NCBI GenBank assembly: GCA_051954235.1
Contig: JBQCHY010000057.1
Coordinates: 124,001 to 188,000 of the forward strand
Source of the DNA: 62-47 sp051954235
Lineage (GTDB): Bacteria > Pseudomonadota > Alphaproteobacteria > Rhizobiales > Xanthobacteraceae
Reading direction: 5' to 3'
Length of the DNA stretch: 64,000 bases
Position 1 is the stretch's first letter. Each line of letters starts with the position of its first letter. The translations under genes and the position numbers were made by a program. Below the pieces are notes generated by a model that had not been told where the DNA came from, ran no database searches, and worked only from the letters and a program-made list of their open reading frames with translations. Of the stretch, positions 44,922-56,281 are shown in pieces.

Positions 44922-45704
44922 ATGAAACGATTGCTGATGGTGGCGTTGCTGATGGTGTCCGGTGTCAACTATGCCGTAGCCGATGACGAGGTGGCTGAGC
45001 GCGAGGCGCGCTGGCGCAGCGTGGCGACCGACATCTTCGGCGAACGCGCGATCGAGGACGGCAGCGCGCTGCTGAAATTGAAAGTGCCCGAGCAGGCGAT
45101 GAATGCGGCGTTGGTGCCGATCAGCGTCGAATTGATCGGCGATCGCCCGATCACCACGGTGTCGGTGGTGATCGACAACAATCCGATGCCGCTCGCCGGC
45201 CGCTTCAAGCTCGGCCCGGCCTTCGTGCGCGACGACATCAAGATGCGGGTGCGAGTCAACGAGTACACGCTGATCCACGCGGTCGCCGAGACCGACGACG
45301 GCAAGCTCTACGCGGTGTCGCATTATATCAAGGCGGCCGGCGGCTGCTCCGCGCCGGATGCACGCGCCTCGGCCGATGTGCTGGCGCGGATGGGCAAGAT
45401 GCAGTTGCGGCGCGAGCGCTCGTCGGACCTGACGCAGGTGCCGACGCGGCTGCTGATCAGCCATCCGAACTACAGCGGGATGCAGCAGAACGCGAGCGGC
45501 GACTACACGCCGGCGCGTTATCTCGAACGTGTCTCGGTCAGCGTAGGCGGCGCCAAGATATTCGACATGGAAGGCGGCATCTCGTTGAGCGAAGACCCCT
45601 CGATCGCCTTCAGCTACGCTCCGAAAGGCGACGGCGAAGTCGAAGTGAAAGTGCAGGACAGTTCGGCCGCGCAATTCTTGCAGCATTTTGATGCGCTGAA
45701 ATAG
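44922..45704 (+). CDS. Quinoprotein dehydrogenase-associated SoxYZ-like carrier
   Basis: A 260-residue exported fusion of a SoxY-like and a SoxZ-like domain. ATG 44922 has GGGAGAG upstream and gives a signal peptide of about 21 residues (KRLLMVALLMVSGVNYAVA). The SoxY part ends in AAGGCSAPD with Cys142, the counterpart of the GGCG cysteine that carries the sulfur intermediate in SoxY. The SoxZ part follows (LLISHPNYSGMQQ; ISLSEDPSIAFSYAP). Such fused carriers co-occur with PQQ dehydrogenases. The genomic partners are the two genes before it. Confidence 0.88.
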   Translation: MKRLLMVALLMVSGVNYAVADDEVAEREARWRSVATDIFGERAIEDGSALLKLKVPEQAMNAALVPISVELIGDRPITTVSVVIDNNPMPLAGRFKLGPAFVRDDIKMRVRVNEYTLIHAVAETDDGKLYAVSHYIKAAGGCSAPDARASADVLARMGKMQLRRERSSDLTQVPTRLLISHPNYSGMQQNASGDYTPARYLERVSVSVGGAKIFDMEGGISLSEDPSIAFSYAPKGDGEVEVKVQDSSAAQFLQHFDALK

Positions 45705-45749
45705 AAACGCACAGCCTGCGCGGCTGGAGCGGATGAGTGCAGATTGAAT

Positions 45750-45834
45750 CGTCATTGCGAGGAGCGTTAGCGACGAAGCAATCCAGCCCTTGCTTCGTGG
45801 ATTTCTGGATTGCTTCGCTTCGCTCGCAATGACG
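45750..45834. repeat. CGTCATTGCGAG palindromic repeat, copy 1
   Basis: An 85-bp imperfect palindrome whose ends are CGTCATTGCGAG and CTCGCAATGACG, with an inner GAAGCAATCCAG / CTGGATTGCTTC pair. Copies 2 and 3 lie at 57752 and 60027. This is an abundant intergenic element in Bradyrhizobium and relatives. It sits just behind the SoxYZ-like gene. Confidence 0.85.
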
Positions 45835-46092
45835 ACTAAAGCAGGTTTGGTTCAGATAGAATCAACAACTCGTCACGCTCGGGCATAACCGTTCGAAAAA
45901 CGGCGTCGCTTCGCTCGCCTATGTCCCGGCCATCCACGTCTTTCTCGCCGAGTGTCGCAAAGACGTGGATGCCCGGCACAAGGCCGGGCCTGACGCGTCA
46001 GGTTGGATTCATCTCACCCCGAAATCGAAAAGCCGCAAAAAGAAACGGCGCACCTTGCGATGCGCCGGAGTGGTCCTCTGCGGGAGAGCTGT
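45835..46092. repeat. Intergenic stretch with a second inverted repeat
   Basis: This gene-free stretch lies between the SoxYZ-like gene and the converging FAD subunit gene. Arms CATCCACGTCTTT (45931-45943) and AAAGACGTGGATG (45959-45971) are a perfect 13-bp match with a 15-base loop, flanked by CCCGGC and GCCGGG. I recognise this as another scattered element of the same bacterial group. The rest shows no gene; several short open frames here are part of the repeats. Confidence 0.7.
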
Positions 46093-46893
46093 TTACGCGG
46101 CGTCTTTGACGGCGCGTTGGGCCATAACCTTGATGAGGTTGGCGCGGTAGTCGGCGGCGCCGTGGAGATCGGCCATCAGGCCGTCGGCGGAAACCGAGAT
46201 GCCGTCCAGCGCTTGAGCCGACCAGTTGGCCTTGAGCGCCTGCTCGATGGCGGGCACGCGCATCACGCCGCTGGCGGAAGCGCCAGTGGCGGCGACGCGG
46301 ACTTCGCCCGACTTCGTCTGCGCCACGAACACGCCGGTCAACGCGAAGCGCGATGCCGGATGACGGAACTTGGCGTAGCCGGCCTTGGCCGGAATCGGGA
46401 AGGTGACCGCGGTGATAATCTCGCCGTCTTCAAGCGCCGTCGAGAACAGGCCCTTGAAGAAGTCAGCCGCCGAGATGCTGCGCTTGTTGGTCTTCACCGT
46501 GGCATCGAGCGCCAGCACCGCCGCCGGATAGTCCGCCGCCGGGTCGTTGTTGGCGAGCGAGCCGCCGATGGTGCCGCGATAGCGCACGGCGGGATCGCCG
46601 ATCATGCCGGCGAGGGCTGCCAGCGCCGGCAGGGCTTTCTGCAAGGCTTCGTTGGTCGAGACGTCGTAATGCGGCGTCGCTGCCCTGATGGTGACGCTGT
46701 CGCCGCCGAAGTCGATGCCGATCAACCCCGGGATCTTGGCGAGATCGATCACGTCGGACGGCGCGGCGAGGCGCTGCTTCATCACCGGCAGCAGGGTCTG
46801 CCCGCCGGAGAGATACTTGGCCTCGCTGCCGTTGGCGAACTGCGCCGCGGCGTCGTCGACCGAGGAGGCGCGATGATAGTGAGTCTCGTACAT
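46093..46893 (-). CDS. Molybdenum hydroxylase FAD-binding medium subunit (second set)
   Basis: A 266-residue FAD subunit. FAD motifs are LSGGQTLLPVMKQRL near residues 30-44 and RYRGTIGGSLANNDPAADYP near residues 99-118. ATG 46893 has AAGGGAGAC upstream. The gene is last in a minus-strand S-L-M operon (49919 to 46093), unlike the M-S-L order of the first set at 1.6-6.2 kb. It passes electrons from the iron-sulfur subunit to an acceptor. Confidence 0.94.
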   Translation of the reverse strand: MYETHYHRASSVDDAAAQFANGSEAKYLSGGQTLLPVMKQRLAAPSDVIDLAKIPGLIGIDFGGDSVTIRAATPHYDVSTNEALQKALPALAALAGMIGDPAVRYRGTIGGSLANNDPAADYPAAVLALDATVKTNKRSISAADFFKGLFSTALEDGEIITAVTFPIPAKAGYAKFRHPASRFALTGVFVAQTKSGEVRVAATGASASGVMRVPAIEQALKANWSAQALDGISVSADGLMADLHGAADYRANLIKVMAQRAVKDAA

Positions 46894-46910
46894 GATGCGT
46901 CTCCCTTATG

Positions 46911-49256
<2,346 letters not shown>

Positions 49257-49433
49257 GGGATCTCTCCTTGTTCGATCGCAGGCCGCGCCGGAATAGGCTG
49301 CGGGCCCGATCGCTGGTTCAAATCGCGTGGTCCGCGCATCGCCCCGAAGTGACGGGGCGCCAACGCGCGAAGCCTGACCTTGCAAAACCCGAAGCTGCGA
49401 TGCCCGCACGTGTAACGCGTGAGCGCGGCCGCG

Positions 49434-49919
<486 letters not shown>

Positions 49920-50074
49920 GAGACACCTCCCGTTAGATTGTTATAGTTCCAAATTAGAGGCATCCCAATACGACTTGGCAACAGCGATCTTGGTAGTAGG
50001 GAGTTGTCGCTCAAACGTCGGATTTTCAGGGGAGTTTATCGCGGCGCGAAGAGTGCGGCGGGCTGTTCGACGTC

Positions 50075-50923
50075 TCAGAAATTCATGCCGAACAGCAGGC
50101 GGATCTGATGGCGCTCGAAATTGACCAGATCCAGCGGGCCGGACGTGTTTGCGGCGCGGCCGGCGATCTGCGCGCTCCAGGCGGCGGCGACCCAGGAGCG
50201 TTGTGACAGTTTGACGAATAGCGTTGGCCCGAGAAAGCCGGCGTGCCCGGCGAAGTCGTCGAAGCCGAGGCTTTCATAGCGCCGGAGATAGCGACCCTCG
50301 ATGCCGAGGAAGACGCCGGGCGAGATTTGCGCCATCAACGCCGTCGCGATGCCGGCGGTCGCTTCCCGCGACCAGTCGCCACCCGCTTTCGGGCGTGAGA
50401 CTTCCGGCTGGTAGAGCAGGTTGAAGGCCGCGACGATCCGATCCGGGACGATTTCTTTATCGAAGGCGGCCACCAGATCGGCCCCGTATTCGCGAACGCG
50501 CGCGCCCGAGCCATCGTCGACGCGGGACCAATGCGGCTCGACGCCCAGCGCGAAGCCGAACGGCGCGGTCGCACGGTCGAGTAGCCGATAGCGGAAGTCC
50601 GCCGAAAAGCCCCCGATCGCGAGTTGCCTGCGATTTTCAAGCCCGCTGACGCCGGCGATGTCATGCGCGACGATTTCGGCGGTGTATTCGGTGCGGAGAT
50701 TTTGCAGCGGGACGAATTCTGCGGAGAGGGTCTGCTCGCCAGCCGTGTATCTGCCCGGGCGTTTTCCGAATCGCGCAGTCGTCGAACCTTCGAATTCGCG
50801 CTCGCCGAGCGACCCGACGTCGCTTCCTGTCGTGAAGCCGAACAGATGCTCGGTCTCGATCTCATCCGCGCAAGCGGTCGCGATAGATTGTGCAAGCGCG
50901 AACAATATCGCGAACGGCACCAT
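50075..50923 (-). CDS. Putative outer-membrane beta-barrel protein
   Basis: From ATG 50923 this is a 282-residue exported protein with a signal peptide (MVPFAILFALAQSIATACA) and a mature part rich in alternating polar/hydrophobic strands, ending FGMNF with a terminal Phe as in outer-membrane barrels. A longer start at 51037 adds 38 residues and neither start has a clear ribosome site. I do not recognise a named family. It is divergent from the PQQ alcohol dehydrogenase (about 314 bp between starts), so it may be co-regulated and serve as a channel or sensor barrel. Confidence 0.7.
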   Translation of the reverse strand: MVPFAILFALAQSIATACADEIETEHLFGFTTGSDVGSLGEREFEGSTTARFGKRPGRYTAGEQTLSAEFVPLQNLRTEYTAEIVAHDIAGVSGLENRRQLAIGGFSADFRYRLLDRATAPFGFALGVEPHWSRVDDGSGARVREYGADLVAAFDKEIVPDRIVAAFNLLYQPEVSRPKAGGDWSREATAGIATALMAQISPGVFLGIEGRYLRRYESLGFDDFAGHAGFLGPTLFVKLSQRSWVAAAWSAQIAGRAANTSGPLDLVNFERHQIRLLFGMNF

Positions 50924-51054
50924 GGCTATGCGCGCCGTTCGCGTCGAAAACGCCGTGAAAAGCCCGGAAAAATGCCCGCGCGATTGCCACGCATGCCGCA
51001 ACTGCGATGTGCAGTCGTTATCCGATGGTAAGCGCATGCCTAAGGATTCGTCGC

Positions 51055-51069
51055 CGGGAGAATTTCCCG
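51055..51069. promoter_or_regulatory. 15-bp palindrome, copy 1 (before dehydrogenase and barrel gene)
   Basis: CGGGAGAATTTCCCG has arms CGGGA and TCCCG around GAATT. It lies 169 bp upstream of the alcohol dehydrogenase ATG and 132 bp upstream of the barrel protein's ATG 50923. A near-identical site lies before the TonB receptor (62717-62731); 13 of 15 bases match. Confidence 0.5.
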
Positions 51070-51237
51070 ATCATACCCTGGACTACTACCTTCCGCCTAT
51101 ACTGATAGCGAAAATCCAATGTTGTAATTCCATTGCGATGGCGGCCGCGGGTTGCCGGTCGACGCTTTGCAATACGTCCTGCGAATCCGGTTCGTCGAAT
51201 TGCAAGCGCAGCGAAAGCAAACATTGGGAGGAAGCAG

Positions 51238-52956
51238 ATGAGGTTGAGGAGCAGGGGATTCTTGGCTGGCGTTTCGATCATCGCCAGTCTGGTTGCGGGA
51301 TCGCTTGGCGCCAGCGCCAACGACTCCGTCACCAAGGCGGTCGCTGACGCCAATCAATGGGCGGTCGCCGGCCATGACTATGCCAATACGCGTTTCAGTC
51401 CGCTGAACCAGATCAACGCCGACAACGTCGGCAAACTGTCCCTCGTTTATTCCTTCTCGCTCGCCTCGCTGCGTTCGAATGAATCCTCGCCGGTGATCAT
51501 CGGCGATACGCTCTATGTCACCACCTCCTGGGGGCCGAAATACGTCTACGCGCTCGACGCCGCGACCGGCGCCCGCAAGTGGACCTACGAGCCTGAAATT
51601 CCCGATGACGTGTTGCAATATGCCTGCTGCGACGTGAACAATCGCGGCGTCTCCTATGCCGACGGCAAGATTTACATCGGCCGCCTCGACGGTAAGCTGA
51701 CCGCGCTCGATGCCAAGACCGGCAAGGAGTTGTGGACCTCGAAGGTCGTCGACTACAAGCAGGGTTCGGTCATCACCTCGCCGCCGCTGGTGGTGCGCGA
51801 CAAGGTGATCACCGGCTTCGGCGGTGGTGAATACGGCGTGCGCGGCGCGCTGCTCGCCTTCGACGCCAACACCGGCAAGCAACTCTGGCAGACCTACACC
51901 ACGCCTGCACCGGGCGAAGAAGGCAGCGACACCTGGAAGGGCGACACCGGCCTGCATGGCGGTGGCGCGGCCTGGTTGGTCGGCTCCTACGATGCCAAGA
52001 GCGACACTGTGTACTGGGGCACCAGCAATCCCGGTCCGTGGAATACCGGCGTTCGTTCGACCGGCGACGGCAACTTCGGCAAGCTGTCCAACCTTTATAC
52101 CTCGAGCACGTTGGCGCTCGATCCGAACACCGGCAAGATCAAGTGGCACATCCAGAATACGCCGGCCGACGCCTGGGACTATGACGGCGTCAACGAACTG
52201 GTGCTCGCCGATCTCAAGATCGACGGCAAATCCGTGCCGACCTTGATGAAGGCCGACCGCAACGGCTTCTTCTTCGTCGCCAACCGCGAGACCGGCAAGA
52301 TGGTGTCGGCGGAGAAGTACGTGCCCTCGACGAACTGGGCGAAGTCCTGGGATATCAAGACCATGCGCGCGGTCGAGGATCCCGACAAGCGTCCCGGTCC
52401 GAACCATCCGGCGAAGGACATCTGCCCGAACCTGATCGGCGGCAAGAACTGGCAGCCGATGTCGTTCAATCCGAAGACGGGCCTGGTCTACATCCCGACC
52501 AATAACGTCTGCATGGACTGGTCAGTCAGCGACGTCTCGTACAAGCGCGGCGTGTTCTATCTCGGCGCCGAATTCCCGACCAAGGAAGGCCCGGGCGGAT
52601 ATCTCGGCGAACTCGTCGCCTGGGATCCGGTGAAGCAGAAGAAGGTTTGGGGCATCAAGGAAGACCTCCCCTTCAACGGCGGCACGTTGACCACCGGTGG
52701 CAACCTGGTGTTCTCCGGCAATATCCGCGGTGATTTCCGCGCGATCAATGCCAAGGACGGCAAGATTCTCTGGCAGAAGAACCTCGGCTCCGGCATCGGT
52801 GCCGGCCCGGTGACCTATTCGGTCAAGGGCAAGCAGTATGTCGCCGTCGTGGTCGGTCGTACCGCGTCGCTTCCGGCCTTCCTCGGCGAGGTCGGCAAGA
52901 AGATGACGGCAGCGGCGCCCGAAGGCGGTTCGCTGTTCGTGTTCGCGCTGCAATAA
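51238..52956 (+). CDS. PQQ-dependent alcohol dehydrogenase, predicted lanthanide type (XoxF/ExaF-like)
   Basis: A 572-residue periplasmic quinoprotein that oxidises alcohols to aldehydes. ATG 51238 follows GGGAGGA; the signal peptide covers about residues 1-25. The vicinal disulfide is Cys130-Cys131 (YACCDVN). The active site reads WDYDG with catalytic Asp314 and an extra Asp316 two residues on, the pair diagnostic of lanthanide-using enzymes; calcium enzymes such as MxaF have Ala there. The beta-propeller W motifs repeat (ALDAATGARKW; ALDPNTGKIKW; AINAKDGKILW). Sequence character is closer to ethanol-type enzymes (ExaF/PedH) than to strict methanol XoxF. Partners are the binding-protein/cytochrome fusion 20 bp downstream, the pqq genes and the relay genes. 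Confidence 0.93.
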   Translation: MRLRSRGFLAGVSIIASLVAGSLGASANDSVTKAVADANQWAVAGHDYANTRFSPLNQINADNVGKLSLVYSFSLASLRSNESSPVIIGDTLYVTTSWGPKYVYALDAATGARKWTYEPEIPDDVLQYACCDVNNRGVSYADGKIYIGRLDGKLTALDAKTGKELWTSKVVDYKQGSVITSPPLVVRDKVITGFGGGEYGVRGALLAFDANTGKQLWQTYTTPAPGEEGSDTWKGDTGLHGGGAAWLVGSYDAKSDTVYWGTSNPGPWNTGVRSTGDGNFGKLSNLYTSSTLALDPNTGKIKWHIQNTPADAWDYDGVNELVLADLKIDGKSVPTLMKADRNGFFFVANRETGKMVSAEKYVPSTNWAKSWDIKTMRAVEDPDKRPGPNHPAKDICPNLIGGKNWQPMSFNPKTGLVYIPTNNVCMDWSVSDVSYKRGVFYLGAEFPTKEGPGGYLGELVAWDPVKQKKVWGIKEDLPFNGGTLTTGGNLVFSGNIRGDFRAINAKDGKILWQKNLGSGIGAGPVTYSVKGKQYVAVVVGRTASLPAFLGEVGKKMTAAAPEGGSLFVFALQ

Positions 52957-52976
52957 CGCAATCAAGGGAGCCAGGG

Positions 52977-54212
52977 ATGCTTGCAAATTCATCGGAGCGG
53001 AACGGAATGTCTTTCAATCGCCGAACCTCTCGTGCCCTTGCAGGCATCCCGGCTCTTGTCGTTGCGTTATCGTTGATCGCGCCAGCCTCACAGGCTGTCG
53101 CGGATGAACGTCAGCCGCTGCGGTTCTGCGCCGACCCGACCAATCTGCCGTTCTCGAGTGACGACCCGGCCAACCCCGGTTTCTATCTCGAGATCGGTCA
53201 GGCGTTGGCGAAGGCGCTGGACCGCCCGGTGGTCTACGATTGGTACAAGTCGTATTTCGGCAAGCGCACCGTGCGGGTCACCCTGCTCGGCAAGCAATGC
53301 GATGCGATGATCGGATTGACGCCCACGACCGATTTCATGGGACCGGCGGTGATCTTCTCAAAGCCGATCATCAAGGAAGGCTACGCGCTGGTCACAGCGA
53401 AGGGCCGCAAGTTTTCCGGGCTCGCCGACCTCAAGCAATTGCGCGTCGCGGTTCAATACCAGACCACGCCGCAAAATCTGCTGGCGCAACGCGACGAGAT
53501 CGAGAAGGTGACGGTCCTCAGTCCCGATGAAGGTATGAAGGCGCTGGATCAGGGCAGGGTCGATGTCGCCTTCGTGTGGGGACCGGTCGCGGGCTGGCTC
53601 AACAAGACAGTCTATAGCGGCAAGTATGACATCCAGAGCGTGGATGGCGAGGCGCTGTCGTGGCCGGTTGCGATCGGCTTCGCCAAGGCGTCGAAGGATT
53701 TGCGCGATGAGATCGACGCGGCGTTGCCGAAAGTCGAGGCAATGATTCCCACGCTCGTCGAGAAATACGGATTGCCGACCGATGCGCCGGTCAAGCTGAC
53801 GGCGCTTGCGCAGCCGCTGGTGCGGCTGGCCTCGATGGATGCGCCGACAAAGCCGCTGGTGGTTGCCGACTCGACCACCGCGCCGTCACCGACGGCTGCC
53901 GCGCCGGCACCGCTGACTCCGGAGGTCATCAAGAGCCGCGAGAACGATTCCGAGGCGGTCACATCCGGCCGTGAAACTTTCAACGGAACCTGCGCGCATT
54001 GCCACGGCCCGGACGCTGTGCAAAGCGAACGGCATATCGATCTTCGCCGGCTGCACAAGAAGTATGGCGACGACATGCGCGCTACATATTGGAAGACGGT
54101 TCACGATGGCCGGCCCGCCAAGGGGATGCCGGCATGGAAGGAAGTCTTCGACGACAAGCAATTGAACGAGATTTATGCCTATCTGCTCACGGTGCAGGCG
54201 CCGGCAGACTAA
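52977..54212 (+). CDS. MxaJ/XoxJ-like binding protein fused to cytochrome c
   Basis: A 411-residue exported protein. ATG 52977 has AAGGGAG upstream; ATG 53007 would trim ten residues. After a signal peptide ending about VADE, residues about 45-270 form the quinoprotein dehydrogenase-associated binding-protein domain (RFCADPTNLPFSS; PVVYDWYKSYFGKRTV; CDAMIGLTPTTDFMG). A Pro/Ala/Thr-rich linker (about 285-315) leads to a small class I cytochrome c with CAHCH at residues 339-343 and axial Met384 in KGMPAWK. In methylotrophs the J protein and the cytochrome (G/cL) are normally separate genes. Here one chain would bind the dehydrogenase and accept its electrons. Confidence 0.92.
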   Translation: MLANSSERNGMSFNRRTSRALAGIPALVVALSLIAPASQAVADERQPLRFCADPTNLPFSSDDPANPGFYLEIGQALAKALDRPVVYDWYKSYFGKRTVRVTLLGKQCDAMIGLTPTTDFMGPAVIFSKPIIKEGYALVTAKGRKFSGLADLKQLRVAVQYQTTPQNLLAQRDEIEKVTVLSPDEGMKALDQGRVDVAFVWGPVAGWLNKTVYSGKYDIQSVDGEALSWPVAIGFAKASKDLRDEIDAALPKVEAMIPTLVEKYGLPTDAPVKLTALAQPLVRLASMDAPTKPLVVADSTTAPSPTAAAPAPLTPEVIKSRENDSEAVTSGRETFNGTCAHCHGPDAVQSERHIDLRRLHKKYGDDMRATYWKTVHDGRPAKGMPAWKEVFDDKQLNEIYAYLLTVQAPAD

Positions 54213-54229
54213 GGTTTGCTCCTCGGAAG

Positions 54230-54253
54230 GCGGCGCGGGTTTCCACGCCGCCT
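54230..54253 (+). terminator. Stem-loop after the fusion gene
   Basis: GGCGGCG (54230-54236) pairs with CGCCGCC (54247-54253) around a 10-base loop, 18 bp after the stop. No T run follows, so termination may be partial or Rho-aided. The remaining 218 bases to the next gene show nothing I can identify. Confidence 0.5.
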
Positions 54254-54471
54254 GAAGACGCTACAGTCGTTTGGTCGGGCATCGGCGAGTTTGCCGCCCG
54301 TCACTCATTGTTCCGGCTCGCATTGTTCAGGCCTGCCTTGATTCGGCTTGCCAAGGACGGTCACTGTCGCGGAAGCTGCATGCTGAAATCGGATCGCGTT
54401 GGAACTGGATTGCTGTGGGAGCCGCTTGCCGGCGTCCCGGCGATGTGGTCAGCCGCTGACGAGGCCGGCAG

Positions 54472-55203
54472 ATGACGAACTTTCTGATCATCGACGATCA
54501 TCCGCTGTTTCGCGAAGCATTGGGCAATGCCGTGCGACAGGCGCATCCCGATGCGGTGATCTTCGAGACCATGTCGATCAAGGGCGCGCTGCATATTCTC
54601 GCCGAGAAGAAAGGCATCGATCTGGCGCTGCTGGATCTCACTCTGCCGGACGCGACGGGATTTTCCGGTTTCATGCGGCTGCGCGAGACTTATCCGCGAT
54701 TGCCGGTCGCGATCGTCTCGAGCCATGAGGATCAGGAGGTCGTCAGCGAGGCGTTGTCGCTTGGCGCCGCCGGCTATCTGCCCAAATCGACATCTAAGAA
54801 TGAACTGGCCCAGGCGATCGACTGTGTGTTGAGCGGGTCGGTCGCTGTCCCGAAAAACTTTGTGGTTTCGGGGGAGCGCGGCGATACCGACTTCACCCAG
54901 GCGCTGCGCCAGCGCTTGCAGGAACTGACGCCGCAGCAGCTTCGCGTGCTCGACCTGATCCGTCGCGGCTATCAGAACAAGCACATCGCCGCCGAACTCA
55001 AGCTCGCGGAATCTACCGTCAAGGCGCATGTGACGGAAATTCTCCGCAAGCTGAAGCTGTTCAGCCGTAACAAGGCGGTGATCGAGATCGGCAAGATCAA
55101 TCTACCGGTCCCGAAGAAGCGCGGCGGCAAGGTGGAATCCGCGCCAGCCGAAGGCGGCGATCACAAGCCGGCGGAGACAGGCAGCGTAGCCAAGCGCCGC
55201 TAA
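54472..55203 (+). CDS. LuxR/NarL-type response regulator (AgmR/ErbR-like)
   Basis: A 243-residue response regulator. The receiver domain (residues 1-120) has DDH near 8-10, phosphoacceptor Asp55 in LALLDLTLPD and the Lys in LPKSTS. The C-terminal LuxR helix-turn-helix is LTPQQLRVLDLIRRGYQNKHIAAELKLAESTVKAHV. After it comes a basic, Pro/Lys-rich tail of about 40 residues (KKRGGKVESAPAEGG) not usual in the family. Regulators of this group (AgmR, ErbR, PedR1) control PQQ alcohol oxidation, which fits the position next to the dehydrogenase. No kinase lies directly beside it. Confidence 0.92.
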   Translation: MTNFLIIDDHPLFREALGNAVRQAHPDAVIFETMSIKGALHILAEKKGIDLALLDLTLPDATGFSGFMRLRETYPRLPVAIVSSHEDQEVVSEALSLGAAGYLPKSTSKNELAQAIDCVLSGSVAVPKNFVVSGERGDTDFTQALRQRLQELTPQQLRVLDLIRRGYQNKHIAAELKLAESTVKAHVTEILRKLKLFSRNKAVIEIGKINLPVPKKRGGKVESAPAEGGDHKPAETGSVAKRR

Positions 55204-55309
55204 ATACCGCAAGATGCGGTGATCATCGTCAACGACGACAACGTCGATGCTGGGCCGGCTAGAGACAGGTCCAGACGGCAGGTTCAGAACAGGCCAAGGA
55301 AATAACGCT

Positions 55310-56278
55310 TTGCTCCGTATCGCTATCGCCGCCATTCTGATCCTTGCAACATCTCCTTCCTTCGCCGCGGACGTGCTGCGCATCGGCCTTCAAAAGACCG
55401 GCACCTTCGCGTGGCAACTCGACGTCATCAAACGCCACGGGCTGGCCGCCGCCGCCAATCTCGATCTCAAGCTCACCGAAATGTCGTCGGCCGATGCCGG
55501 CAAGCTGGCGCTCAACGCCGGTTCAGTAGATGTCGCCGTGGTGGACTGGCTGTGGGTGGCGCGCGAGCGGGCGCTCGGCACCCGGCTGCAATTCTATCCG
55601 TACTCGACCGCCATCGGCGCGATCATGGTGAAGCAGGATTCGCCGCTGCAAAAGCTCGCCGACCTCAAGGGCCAAACCCTGTCGATCGCGGGCGGGCCGC
55701 TCGACAAGAGCTGGCTGATCGTGCAGGCCGTCGCGATCCGTCGCGGCCTCGATCTCAAGCGCGAGGCCACTTTGCAGTACGGCGCACCGCCGCTGATGTT
55801 CCAGAAGACATTGCAGGGCGAATCGCAGGCCAATCTGAATTACTGGAATTTCTGTGCGCGACTGGAAGCGCGCGGCTATCGCCGACTTTACGATATCCGC
55901 GAGGCGCAAGTTGAACTTGGCTTGCAGGAGCCGTTGGCGCTGACCGGCTATGTGTTTTCCGAAAAGTTTGCGGCGGCGCATCGCGACGCCATCGAACGTT
56001 TCCTGACAGTGGTGCAAAAGGCCAACGATATCCTGATGCAATCCGACGCCGAGTGGGAAGCGCTGCGGCCGCTGATGCAGGCCGAAGATCAGGCCACCTT
56101 CCTTGCCTATCGTGACCGCACGCGCGAGGGCATTCCGCGCCGGACCATCCTTGCCGAGGAAGCCGACGCGCGGATGCTGTTCAAGACGCTGACCCAGATC
56201 GCCGGCCCGTCGCTGCTCGGTTCGGTGAAGGAAATTCCTGGCGGCATGTATTATCATCGCTCGTCGTCTGGAGGCTGA
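55310..56278 (+). CDS. ABC transporter substrate-binding protein, NMT1/SsuA type
   Basis: A 322-residue periplasmic binding protein of the nitrate/sulfonate/thiamine-precursor group. The start is taken as TTG 55310, which has CCAAGGAAATAA upstream and directly gives a signal peptide (LRIAIAAILILATSPSFAADV). ATG 55247 would add 21 residues before it. The domain shows LRIGLQKTGTFAW, ALNAGSVDVAVVDWLWVARER, and LSIAGGPLDKSWLIVQAVA. It is the first gene of an ABC importer (binding protein, permease, ATPase) in the PQQ dehydrogenase locus, so a cofactor, metal chelate or sulfonate ligand may be considered; the ligand is not known. Confidence 0.88.
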   Translation: MLRIAIAAILILATSPSFAADVLRIGLQKTGTFAWQLDVIKRHGLAAAANLDLKLTEMSSADAGKLALNAGSVDVAVVDWLWVARERALGTRLQFYPYSTAIGAIMVKQDSPLQKLADLKGQTLSIAGGPLDKSWLIVQAVAIRRGLDLKREATLQYGAPPLMFQKTLQGESQANLNYWNFCARLEARGYRRLYDIREAQVELGLQEPLALTGYVFSEKFAAAHRDAIERFLTVVQKANDILMQSDAEWEALRPLMQAEDQATFLAYRDRTREGIPRRTILAEEADARMLFKTLTQIAGPSLLGSVKEIPGGMYYHRSSSGG

Positions 56279-56281
56279 GCG

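Noticed and set aside
45921..46150. Small open frames in the gene-free stretch after the SoxYZ-like gene
   Set aside because: They are composed of palindromic repeat DNA and have no ribosome site.
51238..52956. Identification as calcium methanol dehydrogenase MxaF
   Set aside because: The active site has Asp two residues after the catalytic Asp (WDYDG); MxaF has Ala there, and no mxaI-like small subunit gene is present.
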